Notes: generated by a model from the sequence alone, not told the origin. A DNA stretch of 10,083 bases from CAZIQY01 sp964541605 (GCA_964541605.1 CAZIQY010000091.1:1-10083); one strand, 5' to 3'. Shown: positions 1 to 6,693, counted from the stretch's first letter. Translations and numbers: made by a program.

Positions 1-34
1 CCTGCTCAAAGACGGCTGCAACCCTGACTCTCAT
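1..34 (-). CDS. 5' end of an unidentified gene (partial)
   Basis: Only the first 11 codons are inside the window, reading MRVRVAAVFEQ on the minus strand. The start is credible because a strong Shine-Dalgarno (AAGGAGG) lies a few bases before the ATG. The gene points the same way as amtB and the PII gene but is separated from them by a strong terminator and about 270 bp, so it is probably a separate transcription unit. Eleven residues are too few to identify a family. Existence is inferred from the RBS and ATG alone. Confidence 0.5.
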   Translation of the reverse strand, partial: MRVRVAAVFEQ

Positions 35-158
35 TTTTCCTCCTTCAATGATTCACTTCCATCTGTGGGACATTTGTACGCTCTGGAATTTACACGCCTT
101 CTTGCTTTTTAGAAAGCGGGATAACTTTTCCTATGAGATTGGGATTCTCTATGCGTGA

Positions 159-173
159 CTTCACAATGTGAAG
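159..173. promoter_or_regulatory. perfect 7-bp palindrome, possible operator
   Basis: CTTCACA-A-TGTGAAG has two perfect 7-base arms around one central base. Short symmetric sites of this form are typical of dimeric helix-turn-helix regulators. It lies about 125 bp upstream of the start of the partial minus-strand gene at 34. Regulator unknown; the operator role is an inference from symmetry and position. Confidence 0.35.
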
Positions 174-192
174 AAGGATACGACGCCCCGGA

Positions 193-216
193 GTAAAATT
201 CAAGGGCTAATTTTAC
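193..216. repeat. AT-rich perfect inverted repeat
   Basis: GTAAAATT and AATTTTAC form perfect 8-base arms separated by 8 bases. In RNA it would form a mostly A-U hairpin of modest stability with no following U-tract, so it is not a standard terminator. It could be a regulator site for the downstream minus-strand gene or simply a chance AT-rich palindrome. Confidence 0.4.
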
Positions 217-251
217 GGGAATTACTCTCTTCCACGCAGCTGCCTGATGAT

Positions 252-283
252 AAAAAAATCCCCCCATGCAAGCAAGGAGGGAT
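252..283 (-). terminator. rho-independent terminator after the PII gene
   Basis: Read on the minus strand, an 8-bp stem (ATCCCTCC pairing with GGGGGGAT, one G-U pair) encloses a 10-base loop and is followed at once by seven T residues. It begins about 24 bases after the PII stop codon, which marks the end of the amtB-PII transcript. Confidence 0.88.
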
Positions 284-306
284 CCGTCAAATCTCAGAAA
301 GATAGC

Positions 307-648
307 TCATCCAATGGCATTGCCGTTGCGTTCGCCGGTGCGGATACGGACAACGTCAACAAGATCGAGAACGAAGATTTTCCCGTCGCCGATTTCTCCC
401 GATCGTGCCCCCTTGATAATGGCATCAATGGTGGGTGCAACAAAGTCCTCGTTGCAGGCTATTTCCAGTTTGACTTTTTTGAGCAGACTCCCTACCTCCC
501 TGGCGCCACGGTACACTTCCGTAACCCCCTTCTGCCGGCCCCGTCCAAGAACATTGGATACGGTCATTAAATTTACATCTATCTCCTCAAGAGTTTTCAT
601 GACTTCGTCCAGTTTATGCGGTTGTATAATGGCAACGATATATTTCAT
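307..648 (-). CDS. glnK: PII-family nitrogen regulator (GlnB/GlnK type)
   Basis: This is a PII signal protein of 113 residues, the usual length. PII trimers sense ATP/ADP and 2-oxoglutarate in the cytoplasm; GlnK-type members block AmtB when nitrogen is plentiful. The sequence aligns without gaps to E. coli GlnB as I recall it: GRGRQKG at 35-41 and VYRG at 45-48 in the T-loop, Lys58, GDGK at 87-90, and Arg101/Arg103 near the nucleotide site. Position 51, the uridylylated Tyr in E. coli, is Glu here (sequence AREVGSLL at 49-56), so that modification is not possible at this site. The start is set by AGGAGG overlapping the amtB stop codon, only 12 bases upstream, which suggests translational coupling. 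The order amtB then PII is the reverse of E. coli. The glnK symbol rests on linkage to amtB. Confidence 0.93.
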   Translation of the reverse strand: MKYIVAIIQPHKLDEVMKTLEEIDVNLMTVSNVLGRGRQKGVTEVYRGAREVGSLLKKVKLEIACNEDFVAPTIDAIIKGARSGEIGDGKIFVLDLVDVVRIRTGERNGNAIG

Positions 649-660
649 TTTCCGTACCTC

Positions 661-1896
661 CTATTCAATCAGTGTGTAGCCAGATTCGCTGTGCTGGGTC
701 AGGTCGAGCCCAACCAGTTCCGATTTCTTCTCAACCCTCATTCCAATGACAGCATCGACCAGTTTGAAGATGATCACAGTCATAACGACAGCAAAAATGA
801 TGGCGGCCGCCACAAGGAGGCATTGAATCATGAACTGGTGCGCGTTGCCGAAAAGCAGTCCATCCGCACCGGCTTCATTGACAACCTTTTCAGCAAAAAG
901 ACCCGTCGCAAGGGTTCCCCAGATGCCGCCCACGCCATGGACACCAAAGACATCGAGAGAGTCGTCGTATTTAAAAATAGCTTTTATTTTCGCGCAGGCA
1001 ATGTAACAAAATACACTCACCAAAATACCGATAAACAGGGCGTTTATGGGAGTAACAAAACCACAGGCGGGCGTGATGGCAACGAGTCCGGCGACGGCCC
1101 CGGTGGCACAGCCTAAGGCTGTCGGTCTACCGCCGACTATCCATTCAATCATCGGCCATGTGAATGCAGCCGCTGCCGTAGCCGTATTGGTGGCAATAAA
1201 TGCGTTGGTTGCAAGTTCATTTGCCGCCAGGGCGCTGCCCGCATTAAATCCGAACCAGCCAAACCAGAGGAGCCCCGCACCAAGTACTGCGAATGGCATG
1301 TTATGGGGTTTATAGGTTATCCCGTTCTCGGTCCCGACCCTTTTGCCTAACATGATGGCCAAAACCAGCGCGGAAACGCCCGAACTGGTGTGAACAACAA
1401 TTCCGCCCGCGAAGTCCAGGGCGCCGAGATTCTTCAACCAACCACCCGTCCCCCAGACCCAGTGCCCTAATGGATCATAGACAAAAGTTGCCCAGAGGAT
1501 CGTAAAAACTAAAAAAGCGGAGAATTTCATCCTCTCGGCATAAGCGCCGACGATCAAAGCCGGCGTGATCACCGCAAACATGCACTGGAAAATCATGAAT
1601 GCGCTGTGTGGGATTGTGGCCGCATAATCAGGGTTTGGCAACCCACCCACACCTTTGAGGGCAAACCAATCCAGGTTCCCTATGATTCCCTTTATATCGG
1701 GGCCGAAGGTTATTGAGTAGCCGTACAACATCCATTGCAGACTGATCATAGCCAAAATGATGAAACATTGCATTAAGATGGATAAAACGTTTTTTCTCCT
1801 CACAAGTCCCCCGTAAAAGAAGGCCAACCCCGGCATTGTCATGAGCAGAACCAATGCTGAAGAGGTCAACACCCACGCTGTATCTCCTGTATTCAT
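661..1896 (-). CDS. amtB: ammonium transporter, Amt family
   Basis: This is an inner-membrane ammonium channel of 411 residues, a typical size, hydrophobic throughout. It conducts ammonium taken apart as NH3 and a proton through a trimeric pore. Family hallmarks are visible: PGLAFFYGGLVRRKN at 22-36, the phenylalanine gate region near 103-108, Asp161 in ALDFAGG, the twin pore histidines His169 (VVHTSSG) and His320 (GVHGVGG), and WFGWFGFNAGS at 211-221. The cytoplasmic tail from about 387 ends in VGLDLTQHSESGY, the conserved segment contacted by GlnK. No cleavable signal peptide is evident; the N-terminus enters the first membrane helix almost directly. The ATG at 1896 follows AGGAGGT at 1905-1911. 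It is first in the operon, with the PII gene 12 bases downstream, and has a sigma-54 promoter, so nitrogen-limitation control is likely. Confidence 0.97.
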   Translation of the reverse strand: MNTGDTAWVLTSSALVLLMTMPGLAFFYGGLVRRKNVLSILMQCFIILAMISLQWMLYGYSITFGPDIKGIIGNLDWFALKGVGGLPNPDYAATIPHSAFMIFQCMFAVITPALIVGAYAERMKFSAFLVFTILWATFVYDPLGHWVWGTGGWLKNLGALDFAGGIVVHTSSGVSALVLAIMLGKRVGTENGITYKPHNMPFAVLGAGLLWFGWFGFNAGSALAANELATNAFIATNTATAAAAFTWPMIEWIVGGRPTALGCATGAVAGLVAITPACGFVTPINALFIGILVSVFCYIACAKIKAIFKYDDSLDVFGVHGVGGIWGTLATGLFAEKVVNEAGADGLLFGNAHQFMIQCLLVAAAIIFAVVMTVIIFKLVDAVIGMRVEKKSELVGLDLTQHSESGYTLIE

Positions 1897-1957
1897 TTTT
1901 TAGTACCTCCTGTTGATAAGAATCGCGCCACATTGGTATGTGTTCAACCATGCAATA

Positions 1958-1972
1958 GCAATACCGGTGCCA
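1958..1972 (-). promoter_or_regulatory. sigma-54 (-24/-12) promoter of amtB-PII operon
   Basis: On the minus strand the sequence is TGGCAC, 5 bases, TTGC, flanked as CTGGCAC...TTGCTA. It matches the RpoN consensus at every defined position with exact spacing. The expected start of transcription is near 1947, leaving a leader of about 50 bases before the amtB ATG. Such promoters need an enhancer-binding activator (NtrC in many proteobacteria), consistent with an ammonium-transport operon. Confidence 0.9.
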
Positions 1973-2050
1973 GACAGGTGTTTTGATAATAACCCATTGA
2001 TTATACTGAAAAGTATTGACATAAAGGTGTACGACAGAGGCAAGATAAAA

Positions 2051-2068
2051 AGGAACAAATCTGTTCTT
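2051..2068. promoter_or_regulatory. inverted repeat, candidate upstream activator site
   Basis: AGGAACA and TGTTCTT are arms of an inverted repeat with a 4-base centre (one mismatch or G-T pair). The centre is about 110 bp upstream of the predicted sigma-54 start, inside the range where enhancer-binding proteins usually sit. It does not match the enteric NtrC consensus as I know it, so the assignment is positional only. Confidence 0.3.
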
Positions 2069-2119
2069 TGTAAATACGGTACTCACGAAACTGTCCCTTC
2101 AGAAAGGTCAGAGAACTTT

Positions 2120-2136
2120 AAGGAGCGCAACTCCTT
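2120..2136. repeat. inverted repeat AAGGAG-N5-CTCCTT
   Basis: Perfect 6-base arms flank CGCAA. It lies about 180 bp upstream of the amtB start of transcription and about 40 bp before the rightward -35 box, so it could be a regulator site for either direction. A chance palindrome is also possible. Confidence 0.3.
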
Positions 2137-2177
2137 TCCAGGGCGATGTTGCCTGTTTATATCGAACAGCTTTTTAT

Positions 2178-2206
2178 TTGACAGGCAGGCGACTTCCCTC
2201 TATGAT
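2178..2206 (+). promoter_or_regulatory. sigma-70 promoter of the isomerase-aldolase operon
   Basis: TTGACA at 2178-2183, a 17-base spacer, then TATGAT at 2201-2206: a consensus -35 box, optimal spacing and a -10 box with one deviation. Predicted start is near 2213, giving a leader of about 110 bases before the ATG at 2323. No other comparable promoter precedes the five-gene plus-strand run, so it may serve all of them. Confidence 0.8.
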
Positions 2207-2250
2207 CTTTCCATTGATTATTACTCCGGCAACGAAATATCTAACATGCC

Positions 2251-2272
2251 GTCATTCCGGAGAATCCCGGAT
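2251..2272. repeat. dispersed palindromic repeat, degenerate copy
   Basis: GTCATTCCGG followed by AATCCCGGAT resembles the repeat at 6679-6704, sharing the first 11 bases exactly. The arms TCCGG and CCGGA remain paired but the copy is imperfect. It lies in the leader of the isomerase operon. The family looks like the REP-like repeats scattered between genes in many proteobacterial genomes. Confidence 0.5.
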
Positions 2273-2313
2273 CGGAGTCAGGGACAGGCGATCGGATGAT
2301 GTCCCCGTTATTT

Positions 2314-2318
2314 GGAGG
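2314..2318 (+). promoter_or_regulatory. ribosome-binding site deciding the isomerase start
   Basis: GGAGG ends 4 bases before ATG 2323. The earlier in-frame ATG at 2296 has no comparable Shine-Dalgarno and sits just after the repeat copy, so 2323 is the preferred start. Confidence 0.7.
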
Positions 2319-2322
2319 CTTT

Positions 2323-3357
2323 ATGGAAAGGGCAGATGATGGGTTGCCTTTTTTGTTGCGTTATGAAAGTGTGGCCCATTACCGGGATGGCGGGGTGTGG
2401 ATCCTGGATCGGCGAAAGTATCCTGCCGTGGAAGAGTTCGTCCATTGCACGGATTACCGGCAGGTGGCAAAAGCGATTGCCGACATGGTGACGCAGAGCG
2501 GCGGCCCCTGGCTCGCGGCGGCACTGGGAATGGTCAGCGCCGCAAGAGAGGCGCACCGCCTTTCTCCGGATGCGGCAAAGCAGCATTTAGAGCGTGCGGC
2601 GAATGAACTGTGTCAAGCCCGTCCCACGACCTCTGCAAACATGAAAGCCCACATTCAACGGGTCCTGAAAGTAGCGCAGAATGCCATTAATACGGGTGAA
2701 GATGCGGAAGCGAACACATACGCCTATGTGATGGAGAACCTCGAAAAACGTTACCGGCAATCCCGCACAATGGCCGCTTTTGCTGTCGACCTGCTTCCTG
2801 ATGAGGTAACGGTCCTGACACAGTGTTACGCGGAGACACTCATCGGGTTTATCCTGCTTGTAGCCAGGGAAAAAGGAAAGAAAATATCACTCATCTGTCC
2901 GGAAACGCGCCCCTACCTGCAGGGGGCAAGGCTGACCGCCAGTGTAGCCCATGATATGGGGGTACCGGTTACGGTCATTACCGACAACATGCCTGCCTAT
3001 ATTCTGTCAAAAGGGATGGCGCATGTATTCATCTCCGCGGCGGATGTGGTGACACTGGACGGACACGTGGTCAACAAAATCGGGACTTTTCAGATTGCAC
3101 TGGCGGCTCAGCACCTCGCTGTGCCTTACTATGCTCTGGGGATACCCTCCGTCAAACATCCGGACATTTCGACTGTAGAAATTGAGGAGCGATCTCCGGA
3201 AGAGACCGTTCATGCCCTGGGAATCCGGACGGCAAAGCAAGGCGTGAAAGGGTATTATCCTGCATTTGATATCACGCCTCCTCATCTGGTTAGCGCCGTC
3301 ATTACACCGAGAGGAGTCTTTCTGCCCCAGGATCTGAAAAGGTATTTTGAGGATTGA
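2323..3357 (+). CDS. MtnA/eIF2B-like sugar-1-phosphate isomerase, divergent
   Basis: A 344-residue protein of the family holding MtnA (5-methylthioribose-1-phosphate isomerase) and eIF2B subunits. Those isomerases turn a 1-phosphorylated ribose derivative into the ribulose form. Motifs in order: AIADMVTQSGGPWLA at 51-65, where classical MtnA has an RGAPAIG loop; RPTTSANM at 100-107; the catalytic Cys168 in LTQCYAE; ETRPYLQGARLTA at 194-206; the catalytic Asp241 in ISAAD, where MtnA normally has GADRI; NKIGT at 251-255; FDITPPHLVSAVITPRGV at 315-332. Both catalytic residues are kept, but two active-site loops differ, so the substrate may not be methylthioribose-1-phosphate. A DrdI-like role on 5-deoxyribose-1-phosphate is possible. 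The aldolase gene follows 3 bases downstream, supporting consecutive steps. An upstream ATG at 2296 would add nine residues. Confidence 0.82.
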   Translation: MERADDGLPFLLRYESVAHYRDGGVWILDRRKYPAVEEFVHCTDYRQVAKAIADMVTQSGGPWLAAALGMVSAAREAHRLSPDAAKQHLERAANELCQARPTTSANMKAHIQRVLKVAQNAINTGEDAEANTYAYVMENLEKRYRQSRTMAAFAVDLLPDEVTVLTQCYAETLIGFILLVAREKGKKISLICPETRPYLQGARLTASVAHDMGVPVTVITDNMPAYILSKGMAHVFISAADVVTLDGHVVNKIGTFQIALAAQHLAVPYYALGIPSVKHPDISTVEIEERSPEETVHALGIRTAKQGVKGYYPAFDITPPHLVSAVITPRGVFLPQDLKRYFED

Positions 3358-3360
3358 ACG

Positions 3361-4002
3361 ATGCTGTATGAGGAAGCCAGAAAGTCACTGCTTCAGACGG
3401 TAATGAAGCTTTATCAAAGAGATATGATTCAGTTGAACTCGGGCAATGTGAGTGTGCGTGCTTCTGCAGAGCATCTTGTCATTACACCGGGCAGCGTACC
3501 CTATGACCATATGACCGCGGAAGACCTGGTAACCATAGATCAGGATGGCGCCGTTGTTGAAGGCACTCACAGACCCTCTTCCGAAACACCCATGCACATC
3601 ACCATTTATAAAAACATGCCAAAAGCAGCCGCAGTAGTACACACCCATTCTCTTTATGCCTTGGCTTTCGCAACGACGGGAAAGGGAATCCCGGTCATCT
3701 GCACGGAAGGACTGGCCGTGCGCGGGCCCGTGCCCGTTGCCGAGTATGCCTGTCCCGGTACAGAGGCTCAGGGTCGGGTTGCCGTGAAGGCAATGAAGGG
3801 ACCGCCGTCCGTGATCGGAACCCTGTTGAAAAACCATGGTGTGCTGACGACGGGGCCCACCCTGACTGAAACATACGCGACGGCCTGCCGGATCGAGATG
3901 GCCGCAAAGGTTTACTTTCTGGCCCTGCAGATCGGAACCCCTGACATTTTGACGGATGAACAGATCAATGAAATCAGGACCACGTATTTGTCAAAAAAAT
4001 AA
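3361..4002 (+). CDS. class II aldolase (L-fuculose-phosphate aldolase type)
   Basis: A 213-residue zinc aldolase of the AraD/FucA family, close to the usual FucA length. Seen: NSGNVSVR at 26-33 and ITPGSVPYD at 41-49 (phosphate-binding part), SSETPMH at 73-79 with the catalytic acid Glu75, VVHTHS at 92-97 with zinc ligands His94 and His96, and LKNHGVLTTG at 156-165 with the third ligand His159. The family splits a ketose-1-phosphate into DHAP and an aldehyde. With the preceding MtnA-like isomerase, the best inference is cleavage of 5-methylthioribulose-1-phosphate or 5-deoxyribulose-1-phosphate (the DHAP shunt), but sequence alone does not fix the aldehyde. The ATG follows GAGG at 3349-3352, which lies inside the end of the isomerase gene. 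Confidence 0.88.
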   Translation: MLYEEARKSLLQTVMKLYQRDMIQLNSGNVSVRASAEHLVITPGSVPYDHMTAEDLVTIDQDGAVVEGTHRPSSETPMHITIYKNMPKAAAVVHTHSLYALAFATTGKGIPVICTEGLAVRGPVPVAEYACPGTEAQGRVAVKAMKGPPSVIGTLLKNHGVLTTGPTLTETYATACRIEMAAKVYFLALQIGTPDILTDEQINEIRTTYLSKK

Positions 4003-4029
4003 ATAATTCAAACACCTTTTAAGGCGATT

Positions 4030-6693
4030 GTGGCACAGGAGTTGCTAACTTTTCAAAGAATGGAAACAGAAACCGTACGTAGCGGACTGGCGCCGCTGGA
4101 TGAAGTCATACAGGGTCTTCGACTGGGAGATAACGTCGTATGGCAGGTTGACCGGCTTGATGAATATGTCTATTTCGCGGAACCGTTTGCCAGTCATGCC
4201 ATCAGAGAAAAAAGGCAATGCATTTATCTGCGGTTTGCACCCCACCCGGAGATTCTCAAAGATCGACCCGGTCTTAAAGTGATTGAAGTAGATCCGGAGG
4301 CGGGCTTCGACGCATTCAGCGGAGAGGTCCACAGGATTATCGAGGATCACGGAAGGAAGGTTTTCTATATATTCGATAACTTATCCACTCTCGCCGTTCG
4401 ATGGGCTACGGACGAACTGCTGGCGAATTTTTTCCAGCTTACATGCCCGTATCTCTACGAGCTGGATACGGTCGCTTACTTCGGACTCACCCGGGGCCAG
4501 CATGCCCACAGCGCTGTCGCCAGAATTCGGGATACAACCCAGCTTCTGATTGATGTCTACCATGTGCAGGGTTCCATGTACATCCATCCTCTTAAAGTCT
4601 GGGATCGCTACTCTCCCCAGATGTATCTCCCTCACAGAACGTCGGGCAGCGTCTGGTCTCCCGTTTTTCAAAGCGGAGACGCCGCCGCAGTGTCCGAAAC
4701 GGCCAGTAAAAAACCCCTTCATATCATGGCAAAATCCATTGCCCCGTGGGAAAGTGTGTTTCAGAAGCTGTTGCAGTACCAGGAATCGGGGGGAGACCTG
4801 TCGGAAAAGACGACCGAGATCACCGCTCTCAAACAGGAACTCCTGCGGATGATGTTCGGAAACCGTCCCGAATTCAACAGGCTGGCGGATGACTATTTCA
4901 GACTCCAGGATCTTTTAAGCATCAGAGACCGTTTGATCGGCTCGGGACAGATCGGAGGAAAGGCGGCGGGCATGCTCCTGGCAAGGCGCATTCTCCTGGA
5001 AGGGCCTGGCGAGACAGACTTTTCCAAAGTTTTTGAATCCCACGACTCGTTTTATATTGGTTCAGACGTTTTCTTCACCTTTCTGGTAAACAACAACCTC
5101 TTCAAGACCCGGTTTCAGATATCCCGCAGTTCCCATATCTCCCGCCAGGAATTTGAAGAAATGGAACGGCGGTTTCTCGCCGGTACGTTTTCTCCGGAAA
5201 TCATGGATCAATTCTCCGACATGCTGGATTACTTCGGCCAGGCCCCCATCATCGTGCGGTCCAGCAGTCTCCTGGAAGACAGTTACGGGAACGCCTTCGC
5301 CGGAAAGTACCGGAGCGAATTCTGCGCGAACCAGGGAAGTCCCGAAAGGCGCATGGGGGCCTTTTTACGGGCGGTTAAACTGGTGTATGCCAGCGCCCTG
5401 AATCCCGACGCACTCTCCTATCGGAAGGCACGGGGGATTGAAGAAAGCGATGAACAGATGGCCATTCTGGTCCAGCGCGTGTCGGGAATGGCCTATAAGA
5501 GTTACTTTTTCCCATCCCTTGCCGGCGTGGCTTTTTCCAGGAATCTCTACGCCTGGACGGATCGCATCGATCCCATGAAGGGACTGATCCGCCTTGTTTT
5601 CGGTCTCGGCACGCGCGCCGTGAACCGTGTCGGGAACGATTATCCCCGAATGATCGCCGTCAGCAACCCGCAGCTCAGACCTGAAACCGGCGTCCGGATT
5701 GCAAAATATTCACAGTGGGACATGGATCTTCTCGACCTGGAGGAAAATGACCTGGTGACACGCCCTGTCGCCGATGTACTGACTGAACGGAACTATCCCA
5801 ACCTGCACCTCCTGGTTTCCTTACTGGCCGACGGATATCTGATCGATCCTTATACCAGCCGCATGGACGGTTCCCTCAAAAAACTTGTTCTTACATTTAA
5901 TCAACTGATCGCGAGGACAGACTTCATAAAAATCATGGGTGATATGTTGGAGAGGCTCGAAAATGTTTACGGTCATCCCCTGGATACGGAGTTTACGGCT
6001 GCTGTTGATACGGATGGCCGTGTACGGATCAACCTGCTGCAATGCAGGCCCATGAGAACACCCGGATCGTACGGTCCCGTTTCGATTCCCGATTCCATTC
6101 CCACGGCGCAGATCCTGTTCAAATCAGACCGGATCATTAACGGGGGGACCATTGCGGATATACGCTATATTCTGTATATTGATCCGGAAAAGTACGCAAT
6201 GGTTGAACTCATGGACATCAAGAAAACCCTGGGGCGTATCGTCGGCTTGCTCAACGAGAACCCCCTGATGATTCAGGGGAAAATGATCCTGATGGGTCCC
6301 GGCCGATGGGGGAGCAGTAACATCGATTTGGGGGTCAATGTCAGCTATGCGGACATCAATCACATGTCCGTGCTGGTGGAAATCGCCCGGGAAGAGGCGG
6401 GACAGGCTCCCGAAGTTTCATATGGAACGCATTTTTTCCTGGACCTCGTCGAAGCCCAGATCATATATATGCCTGTGTATCCGAATGATCCGGAAACTTA
6501 TTTTAACCATGCGTTTTTCAGAGATGCCCCCGGCATCCTGCCGGAATTGCTGCCTGACGCGGCGAAATTTAGGGATCTGATTCATGTCATTGATCTTCCC
6601 GCTGCAACGGGAGGAAAATACGGAAACGTAGTAGCCGATCCGCAGAGCCAGAAAGCCATCTGCTTTCTTGAAAAAATGTCATTCCGGACCTGA
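4030..6693 (+). CDS. RecA-like plus PEP/pyruvate-binding ATP-grasp protein, unknown function
   Basis: An 887-residue cytoplasmic protein. Residues about 18-200 resemble a KaiC/Rad55-type RecA fold: SGLAPLDEVIQGL at 18-30 and a Walker B-like VFYIFDN at 111-117, but no GxxxxGK[ST] P-loop where one is expected. Residues about 300-680 match the nucleotide-binding domain of PEP synthase and pyruvate phosphate dikinase: GQIGGKAAGM at 306-315, PIIVRSSSLLEDS at 406-418, VQRVSG at 481-486, GVAFSRN at 499-505, and INLLQCRPM at 667-675. The swivelling phosphohistidine domain and the PEP-binding barrel are not visible, so PEP synthesis is unlikely. A C-terminal part contains MGPGRWGSSNIDLG at 755-768 and YGTHFFLDL at 798-806. 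The start is GTG with AAGG 5 bases before; ATG 4060 is an alternative. The stop codon lies in the loop of a dispersed repeat. Function not known to me. Confidence 0.85.
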   Translation: MAQELLTFQRMETETVRSGLAPLDEVIQGLRLGDNVVWQVDRLDEYVYFAEPFASHAIREKRQCIYLRFAPHPEILKDRPGLKVIEVDPEAGFDAFSGEVHRIIEDHGRKVFYIFDNLSTLAVRWATDELLANFFQLTCPYLYELDTVAYFGLTRGQHAHSAVARIRDTTQLLIDVYHVQGSMYIHPLKVWDRYSPQMYLPHRTSGSVWSPVFQSGDAAAVSETASKKPLHIMAKSIAPWESVFQKLLQYQESGGDLSEKTTEITALKQELLRMMFGNRPEFNRLADDYFRLQDLLSIRDRLIGSGQIGGKAAGMLLARRILLEGPGETDFSKVFESHDSFYIGSDVFFTFLVNNNLFKTRFQISRSSHISRQEFEEMERRFLAGTFSPEIMDQFSDMLDYFGQAPIIVRSSSLLEDSYGNAFAGKYRSEFCANQGSPERRMGAFLRAVKLVYASALNPDALSYRKARGIEESDEQMAILVQRVSGMAYKSYFFPSLAGVAFSRNLYAWTDRIDPMKGLIRLVFGLGTRAVNRVGNDYPRMIAVSNPQLRPETGVRIAKYSQWDMDLLDLEENDLVTRPVADVLTERNYPNLHLLVSLLADGYLIDPYTSRMDGSLKKLVLTFNQLIARTDFIKIMGDMLERLENVYGHPLDTEFTAAVDTDGRVRINLLQCRPMRTPGSYGPVSIPDSIPTAQILFKSDRIINGGTIADIRYILYIDPEKYAMVELMDIKKTLGRIVGLLNENPLMIQGKMILMGPGRWGSSNIDLGVNVSYADINHMSVLVEIAREEAGQAPEVSYGTHFFLDLVEAQIIYMPVYPNDPETYFNHAFFRDAPGILPELLPDAAKFRDLIHVIDLPAATGGKYGNVVADPQSQKAICFLEKMSFRT

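Larger units (their letters stand above)
35..306. other. intergenic region downstream of the PII gene
   Basis: This spacer separates the PII stop from the next minus-strand start. Seen in it: an intrinsic terminator next to the PII gene (252-283), an AT-rich inverted repeat (193-216) and a compact perfect palindrome (159-173). The last two lie upstream of the partial gene at 34. I found no convincing -35/-10 pair and no sigma-54 motif for that gene, and no small reading frame with a good ribosome-binding site. Confidence 0.6.
1897..2322. other. divergent intergenic region between amtB and the isomerase operon
   Basis: About 425 bp without a convincing gene. It holds the sigma-54 promoter for leftward amtB transcription (1958-1972), two inverted repeats upstream of it (2051-2068 and 2120-2136), a strong sigma-70 promoter for rightward transcription (2178-2206) and a partial copy of a dispersed palindromic repeat (2251-2272). 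Reading frames crossing the region lack ribosome-binding sites and have no recognisable protein character. Confidence 0.75.

Noticed and set aside
1628..2086. 152-codon minus-strand frame overlapping the amtB start
   Set aside because: It lies in another frame of the clear amtB gene and extends through the amtB promoter; there is no start signal.
2153..2175. CTGTT-N7-AACAG followed by five T residues, terminator-like on the plus strand
   Set aside because: The stem is only 5 weak base pairs and no plus-strand gene ends upstream of it.
1913..2299. 128-codon plus-strand frame across the amtB/isomerase intergenic region
   Set aside because: No ribosome-binding site, no recognisable protein pattern, and it overlaps the sigma-54 promoter, the sigma-70 promoter and a repeat copy.
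2296..2322. Alternative upstream ATG for the isomerase gene
   Set aside because: No Shine-Dalgarno precedes it, whereas ATG 2323 has GGAGG, and the extra residues match nothing in the family.
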